Shown here piece after piece: positions 52,778-62,416 of a DNA stretch of 64,000 bases. The stretch is from contig NZ_CP140255.1 of assembly GCF_034479615.1 (NCBI RefSeq), forward strand, positions 4,216,001 through 4,280,000. The letters run 5' to 3'. How positions within the stretch are numbered: position 1 is the stretch's first letter; each line of letters opens with the position of its first letter. The DNA comes from Vreelandella neptunia (GTDB lineage Bacteria; Pseudomonadota; Gammaproteobacteria; Pseudomonadales; Halomonadaceae). The position numbers were made by a program, and so were the translations under genes. The notes beneath the pieces were generated by a model. It ran no database searches. It saw nothing but the letters and a program-made list of their open reading frames with translations, and was not told where the DNA came from.

Positions 52778-54751
52778 TTAACCGTTAGGCAGCGTAATCT
52801 CTACCCTCCCCGAGTTTACCGCTGGGCGGGCGCTGCACAGCAGAATCTCCCCCTCTGGCGCGGATATGCCATTGGGGTAGGTAACCTCCCCCTGCACCAG
52901 CGTGCAGGCACACTCGCCACAGCTGCCGCTACGGCACCCATAGGAAGGCTGTAACCCCGCTTTTTCGGCGGTTTCCAGCAGGCTTTCGCCCGGCTGCCAG
53001 TGGGTGACCACGCTTGAGTTGGCAAAGCTAACCTCTACCGCTTGCTCTGCGACGGGCACTGCGTATGTTTGTGTCAACGCCGAGGGGCCGAACGCTTCTG
53101 TGTGTATTTGCCCGGGCGTGAGTCCGAGCTCCAGCGCCTCCTGGTGGTAGCGCTCTACAAAGGCGGCAGGGCCGCATAGGTAGAGCTGTACTTCTGTCAG
53201 CACCTGATCGGTAAACACCTGCCCCAGTGAAACCCGGCCTGCCATCCACCCTTTGAGGGCAGTTGTAGTTCTGGTGACATGCCGCTGCAAACGCAGCCCG
53301 CGCGCCTCAAGGTCGAGTAGCTCTGCACCGAAAGGTGCCTCGGCCACATCGCGCACGCTCTGCACTAACGTTACCGGGCCACGGCCTGCCCCGGTCACTT
53401 CATGTGCCAGGCTCAATAGTGGCGTAATACCGATACCTCCTCCCAGCAGCACCCAGTGGGCACGCTCTGAGCCGCTAGCCCCGGCTGTGAATGAGCCCGT
53501 TGGCATACTTACAGTTAGTTCGGTACCCACCTGCATCGCGCTGTGCAAGTAACGTGAGCCCTCACCGTCGGCCTTAATACTGATGCGATAGCCGGCCTGC
53601 TGGCTGTCACCCGAAAGCGTATAGCTGCGTACCAATGCCGTGCCATCCAGGCGCGGCACGTGTAGCGTAATAAACTGACCCGCTTCAAAAGGCGCCAGCG
53701 CCTGGTCTTGTTGGGCACTCTTTAAATAAAAAGAGCGGATCTCGGCTGTCTCCCGCACCACGGCGGCCACTTGAACACGCTGCCGTTTAGCAAGCGCAAG
53801 TGGCTGCCAGGGCCCATGGGGCGCCGCCTCATGGGCCACTGCGTTTGCTTGGCTACGCCAGCGTAGGGCCCCCGGCCGCCAAACAATATGCCGTGGCGTC
53901 AGGCACCAGTAGCGTTCAGCGCCAGGATAACGGGCCCCAGCGGTCTCCTCGTCCACAAGCCGCGCCTCCCCGGTCAGATGCAGCACATTCCCGCTGGCAA
54001 AGTCCGGTATCACCAAGGCCGCGCGACCACTGGCCAGCACATTGCCCAGGGTGTTGAAGAACTGGTTGCCTGCAAAATCGGGCAGGATCAGGTCATTCCT
54101 CTGGCGGCGAATAAACCCCGGTTGCCCACCGCGATGGGAGGCATCCACCTGAGCGCCCTGATCGGTATACGCATAACTACCCACGAAAGCCGTTAGCGCC
54201 TGATCAATATGCGCCAACAACTGCTCTGGCAACTGATCGAGGGTCGCCTCGCGCATGGTTAGCACGGGGCCAAGCTGGGGCTGCACCGACCTCATCGTCG
54301 ACCAGTCGTGAATATACTGGGGGCAATTACCGAAGGCGTGAACGACTTCTAGCTGCCATCGGCTTGCTGAGCTCCGCAACACGCCATTGACCCGATTACG
54401 GCGGCGCGTGGGCAGCTCTATTCCCAACAGTCCCAGGCTAGCGCCGCTGGTAAGCAGCGGGGTAACGGGATCATCCGCAGACGGCGTTAAAGCGAGATCG
54501 AGCCGTGACTCATCCGGCGCATGAACAAAGCCCGGCGCGCCCTCCAACAGCGTGACCCAGGGCCAGCCGTCAACATCCACAGCCGCCGCAGCCACAAACG
54601 GCAGTTGAGGAAAGAAGTGCTGCAGCTGCGGCGTTAGAAAGGGACGCATTACCTTGCGACCAATCTGCGCCATCTGTTGCTCCACCCCGACCACGCGCTG
54701 CAGGGCAAGCTCACCCGCGTGCCACGGGCTGGTAGTGTCGGCGTTTTCCAC
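52778..54751 (-). CDS. PNPOx-like / ferredoxin-reductase / [2Fe-2S] ferredoxin fusion oxidoreductase
   Basis: A 657-residue three-part protein. The N-terminal third is a pyridoxamine-phosphate-oxidase-like split barrel (HFFPQLPFVAAAAVDVDG, GNQFFNTLGNVLASGRAAL, GEARLV). The middle is an FNR-type FAD/NAD(P) module (LVRSYTLSGDS, VLLGGGIGITPLLSLAH, YLCGPAAFVERY). The end is a plant-type ferredoxin with YGCRSGSCGECACTL and LLCSARP. I place the start at GTG 54751, with AGGAG five bases before it, since an earlier ATG at 54844 would sit inside the GST gene. Such fusions are known but their substrates mostly are not. It follows the GST gene by 20 bp. Confidence 0.82.
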   Translation of the reverse strand: MENADTTSPWHAGELALQRVVGVEQQMAQIGRKVMRPFLTPQLQHFFPQLPFVAAAAVDVDGWPWVTLLEGAPGFVHAPDESRLDLALTPSADDPVTPLLTSGASLGLLGIELPTRRRNRVNGVLRSSASRWQLEVVHAFGNCPQYIHDWSTMRSVQPQLGPVLTMREATLDQLPEQLLAHIDQALTAFVGSYAYTDQGAQVDASHRGGQPGFIRRQRNDLILPDFAGNQFFNTLGNVLASGRAALVIPDFASGNVLHLTGEARLVDEETAGARYPGAERYWCLTPRHIVWRPGALRWRSQANAVAHEAAPHGPWQPLALAKRQRVQVAAVVRETAEIRSFYLKSAQQDQALAPFEAGQFITLHVPRLDGTALVRSYTLSGDSQQAGYRISIKADGEGSRYLHSAMQVGTELTVSMPTGSFTAGASGSERAHWVLLGGGIGITPLLSLAHEVTGAGRGPVTLVQSVRDVAEAPFGAELLDLEARGLRLQRHVTRTTTALKGWMAGRVSLGQVFTDQVLTEVQLYLCGPAAFVERYHQEALELGLTPGQIHTEAFGPSALTQTYAVPVAEQAVEVSFANSSVVTHWQPGESLLETAEKAGLQPSYGCRSGSCGECACTLVQGEVTYPNGISAPEGEILLCSARPAVNSGRVEITLPNG

Positions 54752-54771
54752 TCTCGACTCCTGGCGAGTAA

Positions 54772-55395
54772 TCAGTTCACTAGGCCTACTTTGGTGACAG
54801 CCATGGGTATAAAGCCTTCCAGCGCCTCTACGCGCTTCAGCCATGTACGAATATGGCGGTATGATTCCAGCGAGACATTGCCCTCGGGCGCGTGAGCGAT
54901 GTAGCTGTAGAGCGAAATCTCCGCCAGCGTGGCGTGCTCACCCGCCAGGAAGGGCTGATGCGCCAAATGGGCATCAACAATCGCAAACAGCTCATGGGCA
55001 TCAGCAATCAGCGGTTCAGGGTCGAATGGGGCATTAAAGACCGTGACCAAGCGCGCCTTCATCGCCGAGTTCGCCAAAGGCCCTGCCGCCACGGACAGCC
55101 AGCGCTGTACCTGGGCCTGAAGCAACGGGTCGTCCGGGAGCCAGCGACCAGAACCATAGCGGCGTTCCAGATAGACCAGAATGGCATTGGAATCCGCCAG
55201 GATAACTCCCTGGTCATCGAGCACCGGTACCTGTGCGAAGGCGTTCATATCAAGAAAAGGCGGCGCTTTGTGCTCGCCCGCGGCAAGATCGACATCGATA
55301 AAGGTGGCAGGCAAGCCGAGTAGCGAAAGCATCAGTTCGACCCGGTGGCAGTGGCCGGAAAGAGCGTGGCGGTAAACCTTGATAGCGTTAGACAT
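54772..55395 (-). CDS. Glutathione S-transferase family protein
   Basis: A 207-residue GST. The thioredoxin-like half has YRHALSGHCHRVELMLSLLG and the glutathione-contact FAQVPVLDDQGVILADSNAILVYLE; the C-terminal helical half has FLAGEHATLAEISLYSYI. CGAGGAGATAATCGC precedes ATG 55395. It is first of a two-gene unit with the fusion oxidoreductase. The substrate is unknown. Confidence 0.9.
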   Translation of the reverse strand: MSNAIKVYRHALSGHCHRVELMLSLLGLPATFIDVDLAAGEHKAPPFLDMNAFAQVPVLDDQGVILADSNAILVYLERRYGSGRWLPDDPLLQAQVQRWLSVAAGPLANSAMKARLVTVFNAPFDPEPLIADAHELFAIVDAHLAHQPFLAGEHATLAEISLYSYIAHAPEGNVSLESYRHIRTWLKRVEALEGFIPMAVTKVGLVN

Positions 55396-55533
55396 GCGAT
55401 TATCTCCTCGAGTTAGCTCCGTAAAGAACAAGTGGACGTCACAGCCGTTAGGCAACGTCACCTATCCTGGGCCAAAACAAGAACCGCAAGAATGGCGATT
55501 TTTAACAACAGATAATTACGCCAACTGAAATAA

Positions 55534-56442
55534 TCAGTCGACCAACCGCCCCCGCAACCAAGGGGTCGCTAGCTCCAAAAACGCCATAACGCTGCCGGGC
55601 GCCCGAATACCGAGGGCGTAGGTCAATGCCAAAGGGTGCGCCGCTGGCCAGAGTGGTTCAGCGACGGGTTCGAGCAGCCCCTGGGCACAGGCGCGGCGCG
55701 CCTCTAGCTGATAGCAGCACACGATGCCCGCGCCCTCAATGGCTGCCCGCAGTGCCGCGCTAGAAGTGCTCATGCTAAGCCTGGGCTCAAAGCGTAGAGT
55801 TTGGCCTTCGGTCAGCCGCCACACGGGTGCCACTCCTTCCTGTGAGCAGTGAATAAGCGCATGGCGGGCCAGGCTACTCAGGCTATCCGGTCGTCCTGCC
55901 TTATTCAGATAGCGGGGGCTGGCAAACAGACCAATGCGTAAATCACCCAGGGGCCTGGCATAAACAGAAGCAGGCAGCGGCCCGCGCATCAGTCGTAGGT
56001 GCGCTGGTGCTCCAGCTCCCACATGACTCGGGTGCTCATCGCTCAGCAGGCAGACCGTTAACGCTGGGTGCCGCTCTTGCAGCCTCAGAACTAACGGCAG
56101 CAACAGGGGCTCCATTAACGCCCGGGGAGCCTGCAAACGTAGCGTGCCTTTGAGCTCTCGGTGCTCTTGGCGCGCACTGCTTTCGGCGTCGGTGACTGCG
56201 TGGATCAACGCGTCGGCGTAGGCGCGCAATCGCTCGCCCGCCGCCGTCAACGCGCTGCCTCTGGCCGAGGTAGTGACCAAAGCGACTCCCAGACGCTGCT
56301 CCTGAGCGCGCAGCAGGCGGTGGAGCTTCGCCGCCGACTGGCTGCTCGCTTCAGCCGCGGCTTGCACGCTGCCGTGCCTGGCAACGGAAGAAAGCGCCAT
56401 TAAGGCCTCAAAGCGCAGCGGCGATTCAGGTGAGAGCGCCAT
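55534..56442 (-). CDS. LysR family regulator (second of a tandem pair)
   Basis: A 302-residue LysR-type regulator. The helix-turn-helix spans SVARHGSVQAAAEASSQSAAKLHRLLRAQE, somewhat diverged, and the effector domain includes LKGTLRLQAPRALMEPLLLP and GLFASPRYLNKAG. It starts two bases after the preceding LysR stop, so the two are co-translated. It lies upstream of the GST gene on the same strand. Confidence 0.85.
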   Translation of the reverse strand: MALSPESPLRFEALMALSSVARHGSVQAAAEASSQSAAKLHRLLRAQEQRLGVALVTTSARGSALTAAGERLRAYADALIHAVTDAESSARQEHRELKGTLRLQAPRALMEPLLLPLVLRLQERHPALTVCLLSDEHPSHVGAGAPAHLRLMRGPLPASVYARPLGDLRIGLFASPRYLNKAGRPDSLSSLARHALIHCSQEGVAPVWRLTEGQTLRFEPRLSMSTSSAALRAAIEGAGIVCCYQLEARRACAQGLLEPVAEPLWPAAHPLALTYALGIRAPGSVMAFLELATPWLRGRLVD

Positions 56443-56444
56443 GG

Positions 56445-57356
56445 TCAACCGTGGTAGGCGAGCGCCGGGTCGGCACGCAGCCGCTCGGCAAGAAAGTCAA
56501 CGAAGGTGCGCACGCTGGCGGCACGCCCACGGCCTGCCGTCACCCAGATATTGATGGGAATGGCCACTGGCTCGAAACGCGTTAACACGCGCCGCACTCG
56601 ACCTTCAGCTTCACTGGCAGCCACCTGGTAAGACAGCAGCCGAGTCAATCCAGCGCCCGCCTCGACCGCCGTTAACGCCGCGTGAATAGCGCTGATGCGC
56701 AGCCGTGGCGAGGGCGTTACTTCAATGCGTTTGCCCTCCTCCTCGAACCACCAGTGGCCGCTCAAGTTGCCGCCTTCGGCCACTACCGTAGGCAATGCCT
56801 CCAGCTCAAGGGGGTGTGTTGGTTCACCGTGCTGGGTCAGCCACTCGGGGCTAGCGCAAACAACTTGCCTCACTTCGCCGACGGGCACAGTAAAGTGCTG
56901 GCAATCCTGCGGCACATGGCCGATGCGCACCGCCACATCGACGCCCTCCTCGTGCAAATTAACCGGCCGATCGATCAGTTCGGCGCGAACCTGCACATCC
57001 GGGTAGTGATCCAGGTAATCGACGATGTGCGGGGTAACAAAGTATTCGCCGAACAGTACCGGCGCGGTCACGTGTAACAGGCCACGGGGAGTAAGGTAGC
57101 TACCGGTCGCAGCGGCCTCGGCCTCCGCAAGCTGGGCAAGCACCTGCTGAGCATCCTCTAAATACCGGCGTCCCGCTTCCGTTACGCGCACCTGTCGCGT
57201 GGTGCGCTGTAACAACGCCACACCCAAACGCGCCTCAAGCGCTGCCACCGCCCGGGTAACCCGAGGCGGTGACAGCGCAAGCTGCCGTGCGGCGTCCGCA
57301 AAGCTCTCCAGTTGCGCCACCGCTGCAAACACGCGCATCTCTTCGAATCTATCCAA
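56445..57356 (-). CDS. LysR family regulator (first of a tandem pair)
   Basis: A 303-residue LysR protein: FEEMRVFAAVAQLESFADAARQL and SPPRVTRAVAALEARLGVALLQRTTRQV form the winged helix, and the effector domain has RGLLHVTAPVLFGEYFVTPHI. I place the start at TTG 57356, which has GGAG five bases upstream and gives the usual LDRFEEM opening; GTG 57386 is also possible. It diverges from the PAS-GGDEF gene. Confidence 0.85.
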   Translation of the reverse strand: MDRFEEMRVFAAVAQLESFADAARQLALSPPRVTRAVAALEARLGVALLQRTTRQVRVTEAGRRYLEDAQQVLAQLAEAEAAATGSYLTPRGLLHVTAPVLFGEYFVTPHIVDYLDHYPDVQVRAELIDRPVNLHEEGVDVAVRIGHVPQDCQHFTVPVGEVRQVVCASPEWLTQHGEPTHPLELEALPTVVAEGGNLSGHWWFEEEGKRIEVTPSPRLRISAIHAALTAVEAGAGLTRLLSYQVAASEAEGRVRRVLTRFEPVAIPINIWVTAGRGRAASVRTFVDFLAERLRADPALAYHG

Positions 57357-57498
57357 GACAGCTCCAGAAACAGGGGTAGGTATCACTAACGGTACTCTAC
57401 ATAGCGATTAGCCTTCCCCCAAAGTTTTCAGATTTCTTTATCGTCCACTTCGCGATTGCTCTATAGTCGAGGAACGCTAACCGGATTATCCCTTGTCT

Positions 57499-58353
57499 AT
57501 GGCCGTTGACCTGCAAGCCCTTTACCCCAAACTGATTCACCTGATGCTGGACACCGTCTTCGTGGTGGATAGGGACAACCAGATCGTCTTCGTAAGTGAT
57601 GCCTGTGAGTCGCTGCTCGGTTACCTTCCTCAAGAGTTGATCGGCACTCTAATCACGAACTATATGCACCCTGACGATTTAGCCGCCACGCAGGACTCCA
57701 TTGTGCGTGTGATGGACGGAAAGCCACACACGGATTTCCGCAACCGCTATATCCGCAAAGACGGCGGTATCGTGCATATTCTGTGGTCTGCCAGTTGGTA
57801 CGAAGAAGAGGGCGTGCGGGTCGGTGTCGCGCGCAACGTCACGGCTCTTATGCAGGCCGAGGAAGAGTTACGCTACCGCGCCCATCATGATCCGCTGACA
57901 AAGTTGACCAACCGAGCGCTCTTCTATGACCGCCTGGCCTTGGGCCTGAGTATGGCCCATCGCCACCAAAACATCCTGGCATTGCTATTTCTGGATATTA
58001 ACGATTTCAAAGGCGTCAATGACATTCATGGCCATGCGGCAGGCGACCGAGTGCTCTGCACAGTAGCCAGACGGCTGGAAGGCTGTGTTCGCGAGACGGA
58101 TACGGTGGCCCGCATGGGCGGTGATGAATTCACGGTGCTGTTAACAGATATTCAGTCGCCAAATGCCGTAGCAGAAAAGGTGGAGCAGATACTCGCTGTC
58201 ATGAACGAACCGCTAGGCGCTGAATTCGGCGAAGTTAAAATGCCATCCTGCAGCATCGGCGTAGCCTGTTATCCCGCCGATGGAAAAGACGCCGATACCT
58301 TGCTGAGGCATGCAGATAGCCATATGTATCAGATCAAAAGGCGTAGTCGTTAG
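57499..58353 (+). CDS. PAS-GGDEF diguanylate cyclase
   Basis: A 284-residue protein without a membrane segment. The PAS domain (about 10-125) has VFVVDRDNQIVFVSDACESLLGY and YMHPDD. The GGDEF domain (about 130-284) has DPLTKLTNRALFYDRL, FLDINDFKGVND and the intact MGGDEF signature, so it should make c-di-GMP. No I-site RxxD is evident at the usual place before GGDEF (the residues read RETDTVARMGGDEF, where RETD does fit RxxD). ATG 57499 is chosen; a TTG lies two codons earlier. It overlaps the convergent GntR gene by four bases. Confidence 0.88.
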   Translation: MAVDLQALYPKLIHLMLDTVFVVDRDNQIVFVSDACESLLGYLPQELIGTLITNYMHPDDLAATQDSIVRVMDGKPHTDFRNRYIRKDGGIVHILWSASWYEEEGVRVGVARNVTALMQAEEELRYRAHHDPLTKLTNRALFYDRLALGLSMAHRHQNILALLFLDINDFKGVNDIHGHAAGDRVLCTVARRLEGCVRETDTVARMGGDEFTVLLTDIQSPNAVAEKVEQILAVMNEPLGAEFGEVKMPSCSIGVACYPADGKDADTLLRHADSHMYQIKRRSR

Positions 58354-59009
58354 TCGGTAACGCGCTCCTGCCAAGCTGTTAAGTGGCGCTGTACCGTACC
58401 CTGCAAACCCAGAATATCGCCAGTATCTAACGCCTCGACCATCGCATAGTGCTCTCGGATACTCCGCTCCACCCCGCCAGCTTTTGGCCATCCTGGCCCT
58501 GCACCACGCATGCCCTGCTCACGCAGCCAATTCACTTGATCGGCCAACGGCCGGTTGCCAGCAAGTACTGCCAGCGCTCGGTGAAAGGCATGATTGTTCA
58601 GGAACATGGCTTCACCATCGCCTTCAACCGCAGCGTGTTCAAACTGGGCACAAGCTTGCCTAACAGGCGCCATCAGTGCCTCTGTTCGGCGCGCCATCAT
58701 CAATGGCGCCATCGCAAGCTCCACCACCAGGCGAGCCTCGGTGAGTTCCAGGCGCTCCTGGTGGCTCCAGCGTCTAACCCGGTAGCCCCGATGAGGCACA
58801 TGCTCGATGGCCCCCGCTTCCGACAAACGCTCCAAGGCGCCTCTCACAACAAAGCGGCTGACGCCATATAGCTCCGCAAGAGCATCTTGGCGCAACCAGC
58901 TATCAGCGGGAAAACGCCCGCCCCCCATACCGATTCTAAGCTGCTCCTGTAGCCAGCTTTGGTCTTTATCTTGACGTACAGCCTCTTGACGTTCCGCAGC
59001 CCGACTCAT
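58350..59009 (-). CDS. GntR family regulator (FCD type)
   Basis: A 219-residue regulator. The N-terminal winged helix has LRQDALAELYGVSRFVVRGALERLSEAGAIEHVPHRGYRV (core: GVSRFVVRGALERL). The FCD ligand domain follows with ARLVVELAMAPLM, NHAFHRALAVLAGN and SIREHYAMVEAL, which carries metal-binding histidines. AGGAG lies nine bases before ATG 59009; an ATG nine codons earlier at 59036 is possible. It diverges from the TonB-receptor gene and could regulate it. Confidence 0.86.
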   Translation of the reverse strand: MSRAAERQEAVRQDKDQSWLQEQLRIGMGGGRFPADSWLRQDALAELYGVSRFVVRGALERLSEAGAIEHVPHRGYRVRRWSHQERLELTEARLVVELAMAPLMMARRTEALMAPVRQACAQFEHAAVEGDGEAMFLNNHAFHRALAVLAGNRPLADQVNWLREQGMRGAGPGWPKAGGVERSIREHYAMVEALDTGDILGLQGTVQRHLTAWQERVTD

Positions 59010-59082
59010 TTTTAAGCTCTCCTGTGCCTTCACCATAATAACTTCTTGCAGATTGGCGCCAATTATTTATGATACCCCACTC

Positions 59083-59101
59083 GCTTATGATAATCATTAA
59101 C
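59083..59101. promoter_or_regulatory. Fur box upstream of the TonB receptor
   Basis: GCTTATGATAATCATTAAC matches 16 of 19 positions of the Fur consensus GATAATGATAATCATTATC, 13 bases before the receptor ATG. It predicts iron repression of the receptor and perhaps of the divergent GntR gene. Confidence 0.82.
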
Positions 59102-59114
59102 AAAGGGACATCAG

Positions 59115-61157
59115 ATGCATTACCTTCGTGTGCTGCCTTTGGCCATCGTAGCCGCCTCTCCACTGGCTTGGGCCCAGCAACCTGAAGCCAACAGTGAGCT
59201 GGAAACCTTAGTCGTCTCCAGCGACTGGTTGAGCGCCACTCGTACTAACCCACAAACGACGCCTGGCGCACGCCAGATATTGGAGGGAGAAGCGCTACAC
59301 GGCGGCGATATCCGTCAGCTTGAAGATGCGTTAGCCCGGGTTCCAGGAATCCACGTACAGGATGAGACCGGCACGGGCGTGCTGCCAAACATTGGCATTC
59401 GCGGTTTATCACCACGCCGTAGCGAGCGGGTACAAATTTTAGTGGACGGTATTCCGGCTGCCTTGGGCCCCTACAGCAATATCGGTGTTTCACTATTCCC
59501 GGTAACGCTGCCCACACTAGAACAAGTTGACATCGTACGGGGCGGCGCGGCTGTTCACTACGGCCCAAACAATGTGGGCGGCGTGCTCAACTTCGTAACA
59601 CGCGGCATCCCGGTAGAAAAGGAAGCCCAGTGGCGCGAACGCCTAACGCTGGATGACGCCACCGGCCATGTGCTCAGTGATCACTATCTGCGCGCAGGCG
59701 GCCAAGTGAGCGACAACCTGGGGCTCCAGTTTCAGGCCAACCTGATGCGTGGAAAGGGCGGGCGCGAGCGTAGCCAAACACAGGTCGATAATTTCATTTT
59801 AGATGCCGATTATCAGCTAAATGACACCCAATGGATCGATGGACAACTGCAGTACTACAGCGTAGACACGGATCTACCCGGCGCACTAACGCCAAGCGCC
59901 TACGCCCAAGACCGCAGCGATTCTCAGCGTCCCTACGACCGTTTCGAGGCGGACACATGGCGTGCCCACGCAACCTGGCATTGGCAACCGAGCAACGATA
60001 TCGAGATAAGTTGGCGCCAATTTGGCCACCAGAGTGATCGAACCTTCTGGTTCGGCCAAAACCTGGGCGGTGCTAGCCATTGGTCTGACCCAGGCGAGCC
60101 AGCCACCCATGTCGCCGACTCGCCGCGCAGCTTCTCAGTATGGGCCAGCGAGCCCCGCGTTGCCTGGCAACTGGGGAACCACAAACTAATGATGGGTGCC
60201 CGCTATCTGGAAGAAGATGTCGACTTTGATGTGAACCGCCGCGCTGTTGGTAGTGAAACGGCCGCCCCGGTTCGTCGCTGGGACTTCGAGACCCGCGCAA
60301 TGGCCGCTTACCTAAGCGACACCTGGCAGCTAGGCGGTGGCTGGGAAGTAACCCCTGGTATCCGCTACGAGCATGCAGAAATGGACTACGCCGATACCTT
60401 AAATGGCGGTCGCGATGAGAATGACGCCTCAGCTTGGCTGCCCGGCCTTACCGTCGGATATGCGGCCAACGAAGCGTGGTATTTGTTCACTTCCGCCCAA
60501 CGGTCGTTAACCCCGGTGCAGCTCGCGCAGATCACCAATCCAGGCGATGTATCAAACGAGACAGCCTGGAACCATGAAATTGGCGCGCGTTATCAGTCCG
60601 GCCCCTGGCAAGCGGAGGCCACAGGCTTTTTGATTAACTACGAAGACCAGGTCGTCAAGCAGCCGGATAACAGCCTAAAGAACCTCGGAGAAACCCGCTA
60701 CCAAGGTCTTGAAACGCGTTTGGCCTGGGCGCCGAATACCCTGCCCTTCAGCCTCGAAGGCACCTGGACTTGGCTCGATACTGAGCAGCGCAGTGGGGAG
60801 CTTGCCGGCAACGAGGTGCCCAACGCCCCGAATCACCTGCTCAACCTATTGGCTCGCTGGGAACAAGGTCGCTGGTTCGGCAATATCGGCGCCCGCTACG
60901 TGGATAAAAGCTTCGCCGATGCAGCCAACACCGCCCAAGAGACCGAGAACGGCAGCACCGGCCCACTGCCTGATTACTGGTTAGTCGATACCAGCTTAGG
61001 CTACCGCCTGCCGTTCGCCAGCGCGGCAAGCGTAACCCTGGGCGTGCATAACCTTACCGACGAGGATGCCTATTTCCGCGGGGTAGATACTAGCCCAGTG
61101 GGGCGTGTTCCGTTACCAGGGCGCGCCTACAGCTTAGGGTTGGATGTCACCTTTTAA
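59115..61157 (+). CDS. TonB-dependent ferric-siderophore receptor (FecA-like)
   Basis: A 680-residue outer-membrane receptor. The signal peptide is LRVLPLAIVAASPLAWAQ. A TonB-box-like ETLVVSSD is followed by the plug (GARQILEGEALHGGDIRQLEDALARVPGIHVQDE region, with GIRGLSPRRSERVQILVDG). The barrel ends in YSLGLDVTF with the terminal phenylalanine. A Fur box lies just upstream and a cognate binding protein follows 110 bp downstream, so it should import an iron chelate. Which siderophore cannot be told. Confidence 0.9.
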   Translation: MHYLRVLPLAIVAASPLAWAQQPEANSELETLVVSSDWLSATRTNPQTTPGARQILEGEALHGGDIRQLEDALARVPGIHVQDETGTGVLPNIGIRGLSPRRSERVQILVDGIPAALGPYSNIGVSLFPVTLPTLEQVDIVRGGAAVHYGPNNVGGVLNFVTRGIPVEKEAQWRERLTLDDATGHVLSDHYLRAGGQVSDNLGLQFQANLMRGKGGRERSQTQVDNFILDADYQLNDTQWIDGQLQYYSVDTDLPGALTPSAYAQDRSDSQRPYDRFEADTWRAHATWHWQPSNDIEISWRQFGHQSDRTFWFGQNLGGASHWSDPGEPATHVADSPRSFSVWASEPRVAWQLGNHKLMMGARYLEEDVDFDVNRRAVGSETAAPVRRWDFETRAMAAYLSDTWQLGGGWEVTPGIRYEHAEMDYADTLNGGRDENDASAWLPGLTVGYAANEAWYLFTSAQRSLTPVQLAQITNPGDVSNETAWNHEIGARYQSGPWQAEATGFLINYEDQVVKQPDNSLKNLGETRYQGLETRLAWAPNTLPFSLEGTWTWLDTEQRSGELAGNEVPNAPNHLLNLLARWEQGRWFGNIGARYVDKSFADAANTAQETENGSTGPLPDYWLVDTSLGYRLPFASAASVTLGVHNLTDEDAYFRGVDTSPVGRVPLPGRAYSLGLDVTF

Positions 61158-61267
61158 GCCAGCCACCTTTTAAGCCAACGGCGGACTGCTGACTTCAGCC
61201 CGCCAGTTCGCGCCATGTTTTATACAAATCGTTCTATACAGGCCATGTTTGATTAAGGAGCGTGGGT

Positions 61268-62416
61268 ATGCCCGCTTTGTTTAACCGTCGCCTAAGGCGG
61301 CGAATAGGGCATTTATGCCTGATGATGTTGACGATTAGCCTGACGATGCCAGCACTGGCGAATGCGTTTGAGGTGACCGACCTGGCTGGCCGCAAAGTTC
61401 TGTTGCCCGATGACCCGCAGCGGGTAATCCTGGGCGAAGGGCGGCTGCTGTATACCCTTGCCGCTCTCCAGCCTGACGACCCTTTCCAAGACCTTGTGGG
61501 TTGGCGTGATGAACTCATTCGCTTCGATGAAGACGTCTGGCACCGCCTTCGCCAGCGTTTCCCCCATGCCGAACAGTTAGCGCGTTTTGGCAAAGCGGCC
61601 ACCGGCGAATTCGATCTCGAACACGCCATTGCGCTTAATCCAGACGTCATCGTTTTTGATCTGAGCGCCTGGCCAGCATTGCGTGAAGGCTCGGCGCTCG
61701 ACACATTGGAGACAGCCGACGTAGCGGTGGTGTTCGTGGACTTCCTGACCCAAGCAGACCAGCATATGGTGCCCAGCCTGAGGCTGATGGGAAAAATCTT
61801 CGCTGCCGAAGCACGGGCCGAGACGCTGATTAACATGCGTCAGCAAGCACTCGAAGAAGTCGCCGAGCGTCTGCCTGAGCCACTACAGCGGCCTGATGTT
61901 TTGATCGAAACGGCGGCAGGGCTCCACCCTGAGTGCTGTCGAAGCGTCGGTGACGACAACCTAGGGCGCGTTGTGCGGCTGGCCGGTGGAAACAACATTG
62001 CCGCTGAGCGACTGCCGAACCTATTTGGGCAGCTGCACATAGAGTGGATACTGTCTCGAGATCCCGACGTCATCATTCAAACCGGGGGTGACTGGCAGGT
62101 ACTAAGCAGCAGTTCAATTCCCCTGGGCTATGACGTTTCAGCGCAAGAAACCCGCGCCGCCATGCGGGAGCTGATTGCGGCGCGACCAGGGTGGTCAACC
62201 CTTAAAGCGGTGGAAGAAGGCCGCGTGCATGCGCTTTGGCACCTATTCTACAACACACCCTTTCAGTTTATCGCCGTTCAGCAAGTCACAAAGTGGCTGC
62301 ACCCTGAGGCCATGGCAGACCTAGACCCTGCCGCAGCCTGGCAATCCATACACGAAACCTTACTGCCTTACTCGCTAGAAGGCACCTTCTGGGCTGATTT
62401 GGTACCCGCGCCATGA
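61268..62416 (+). CDS. Periplasmic iron-chelate binding protein (ABC class III, BtuF/FecB type)
   Basis: A 382-residue secreted protein with a signal peptide ending TMPALANA. The mature part begins FEVTDLAGRKVLLPDDPQRVILG, the typical opening of class III binding proteins, and has EHAIALNPDVIVFDLS and ILSRDPDVIIQTGGDW. ATG 61268 has AAGGAG eight bases upstream; a GTG two codons earlier is less likely. The permease and ATPase genes that usually follow are absent; a sensor kinase comes next. Confidence 0.88.
   Translation: MPALFNRRLRRRIGHLCLMMLTISLTMPALANAFEVTDLAGRKVLLPDDPQRVILGEGRLLYTLAALQPDDPFQDLVGWRDELIRFDEDVWHRLRQRFPHAEQLARFGKAATGEFDLEHAIALNPDVIVFDLSAWPALREGSALDTLETADVAVVFVDFLTQADQHMVPSLRLMGKIFAAEARAETLINMRQQALEEVAERLPEPLQRPDVLIETAAGLHPECCRSVGDDNLGRVVRLAGGNNIAAERLPNLFGQLHIEWILSRDPDVIIQTGGDWQVLSSSSIPLGYDVSAQETRAAMRELIAARPGWSTLKAVEEGRVHALWHLFYNTPFQFIAVQQVTKWLHPEAMADLDPAAAWQSIHETLLPYSLEGTFWADLVPAP

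Noticed and set aside
52693..52788. A 31-codon plus-strand frame after the IS (starts MNAQLFAYEAPQ)
   Set aside because: No clear ribosome-binding site, no recognised family, and it runs into the end of the convergent gene.
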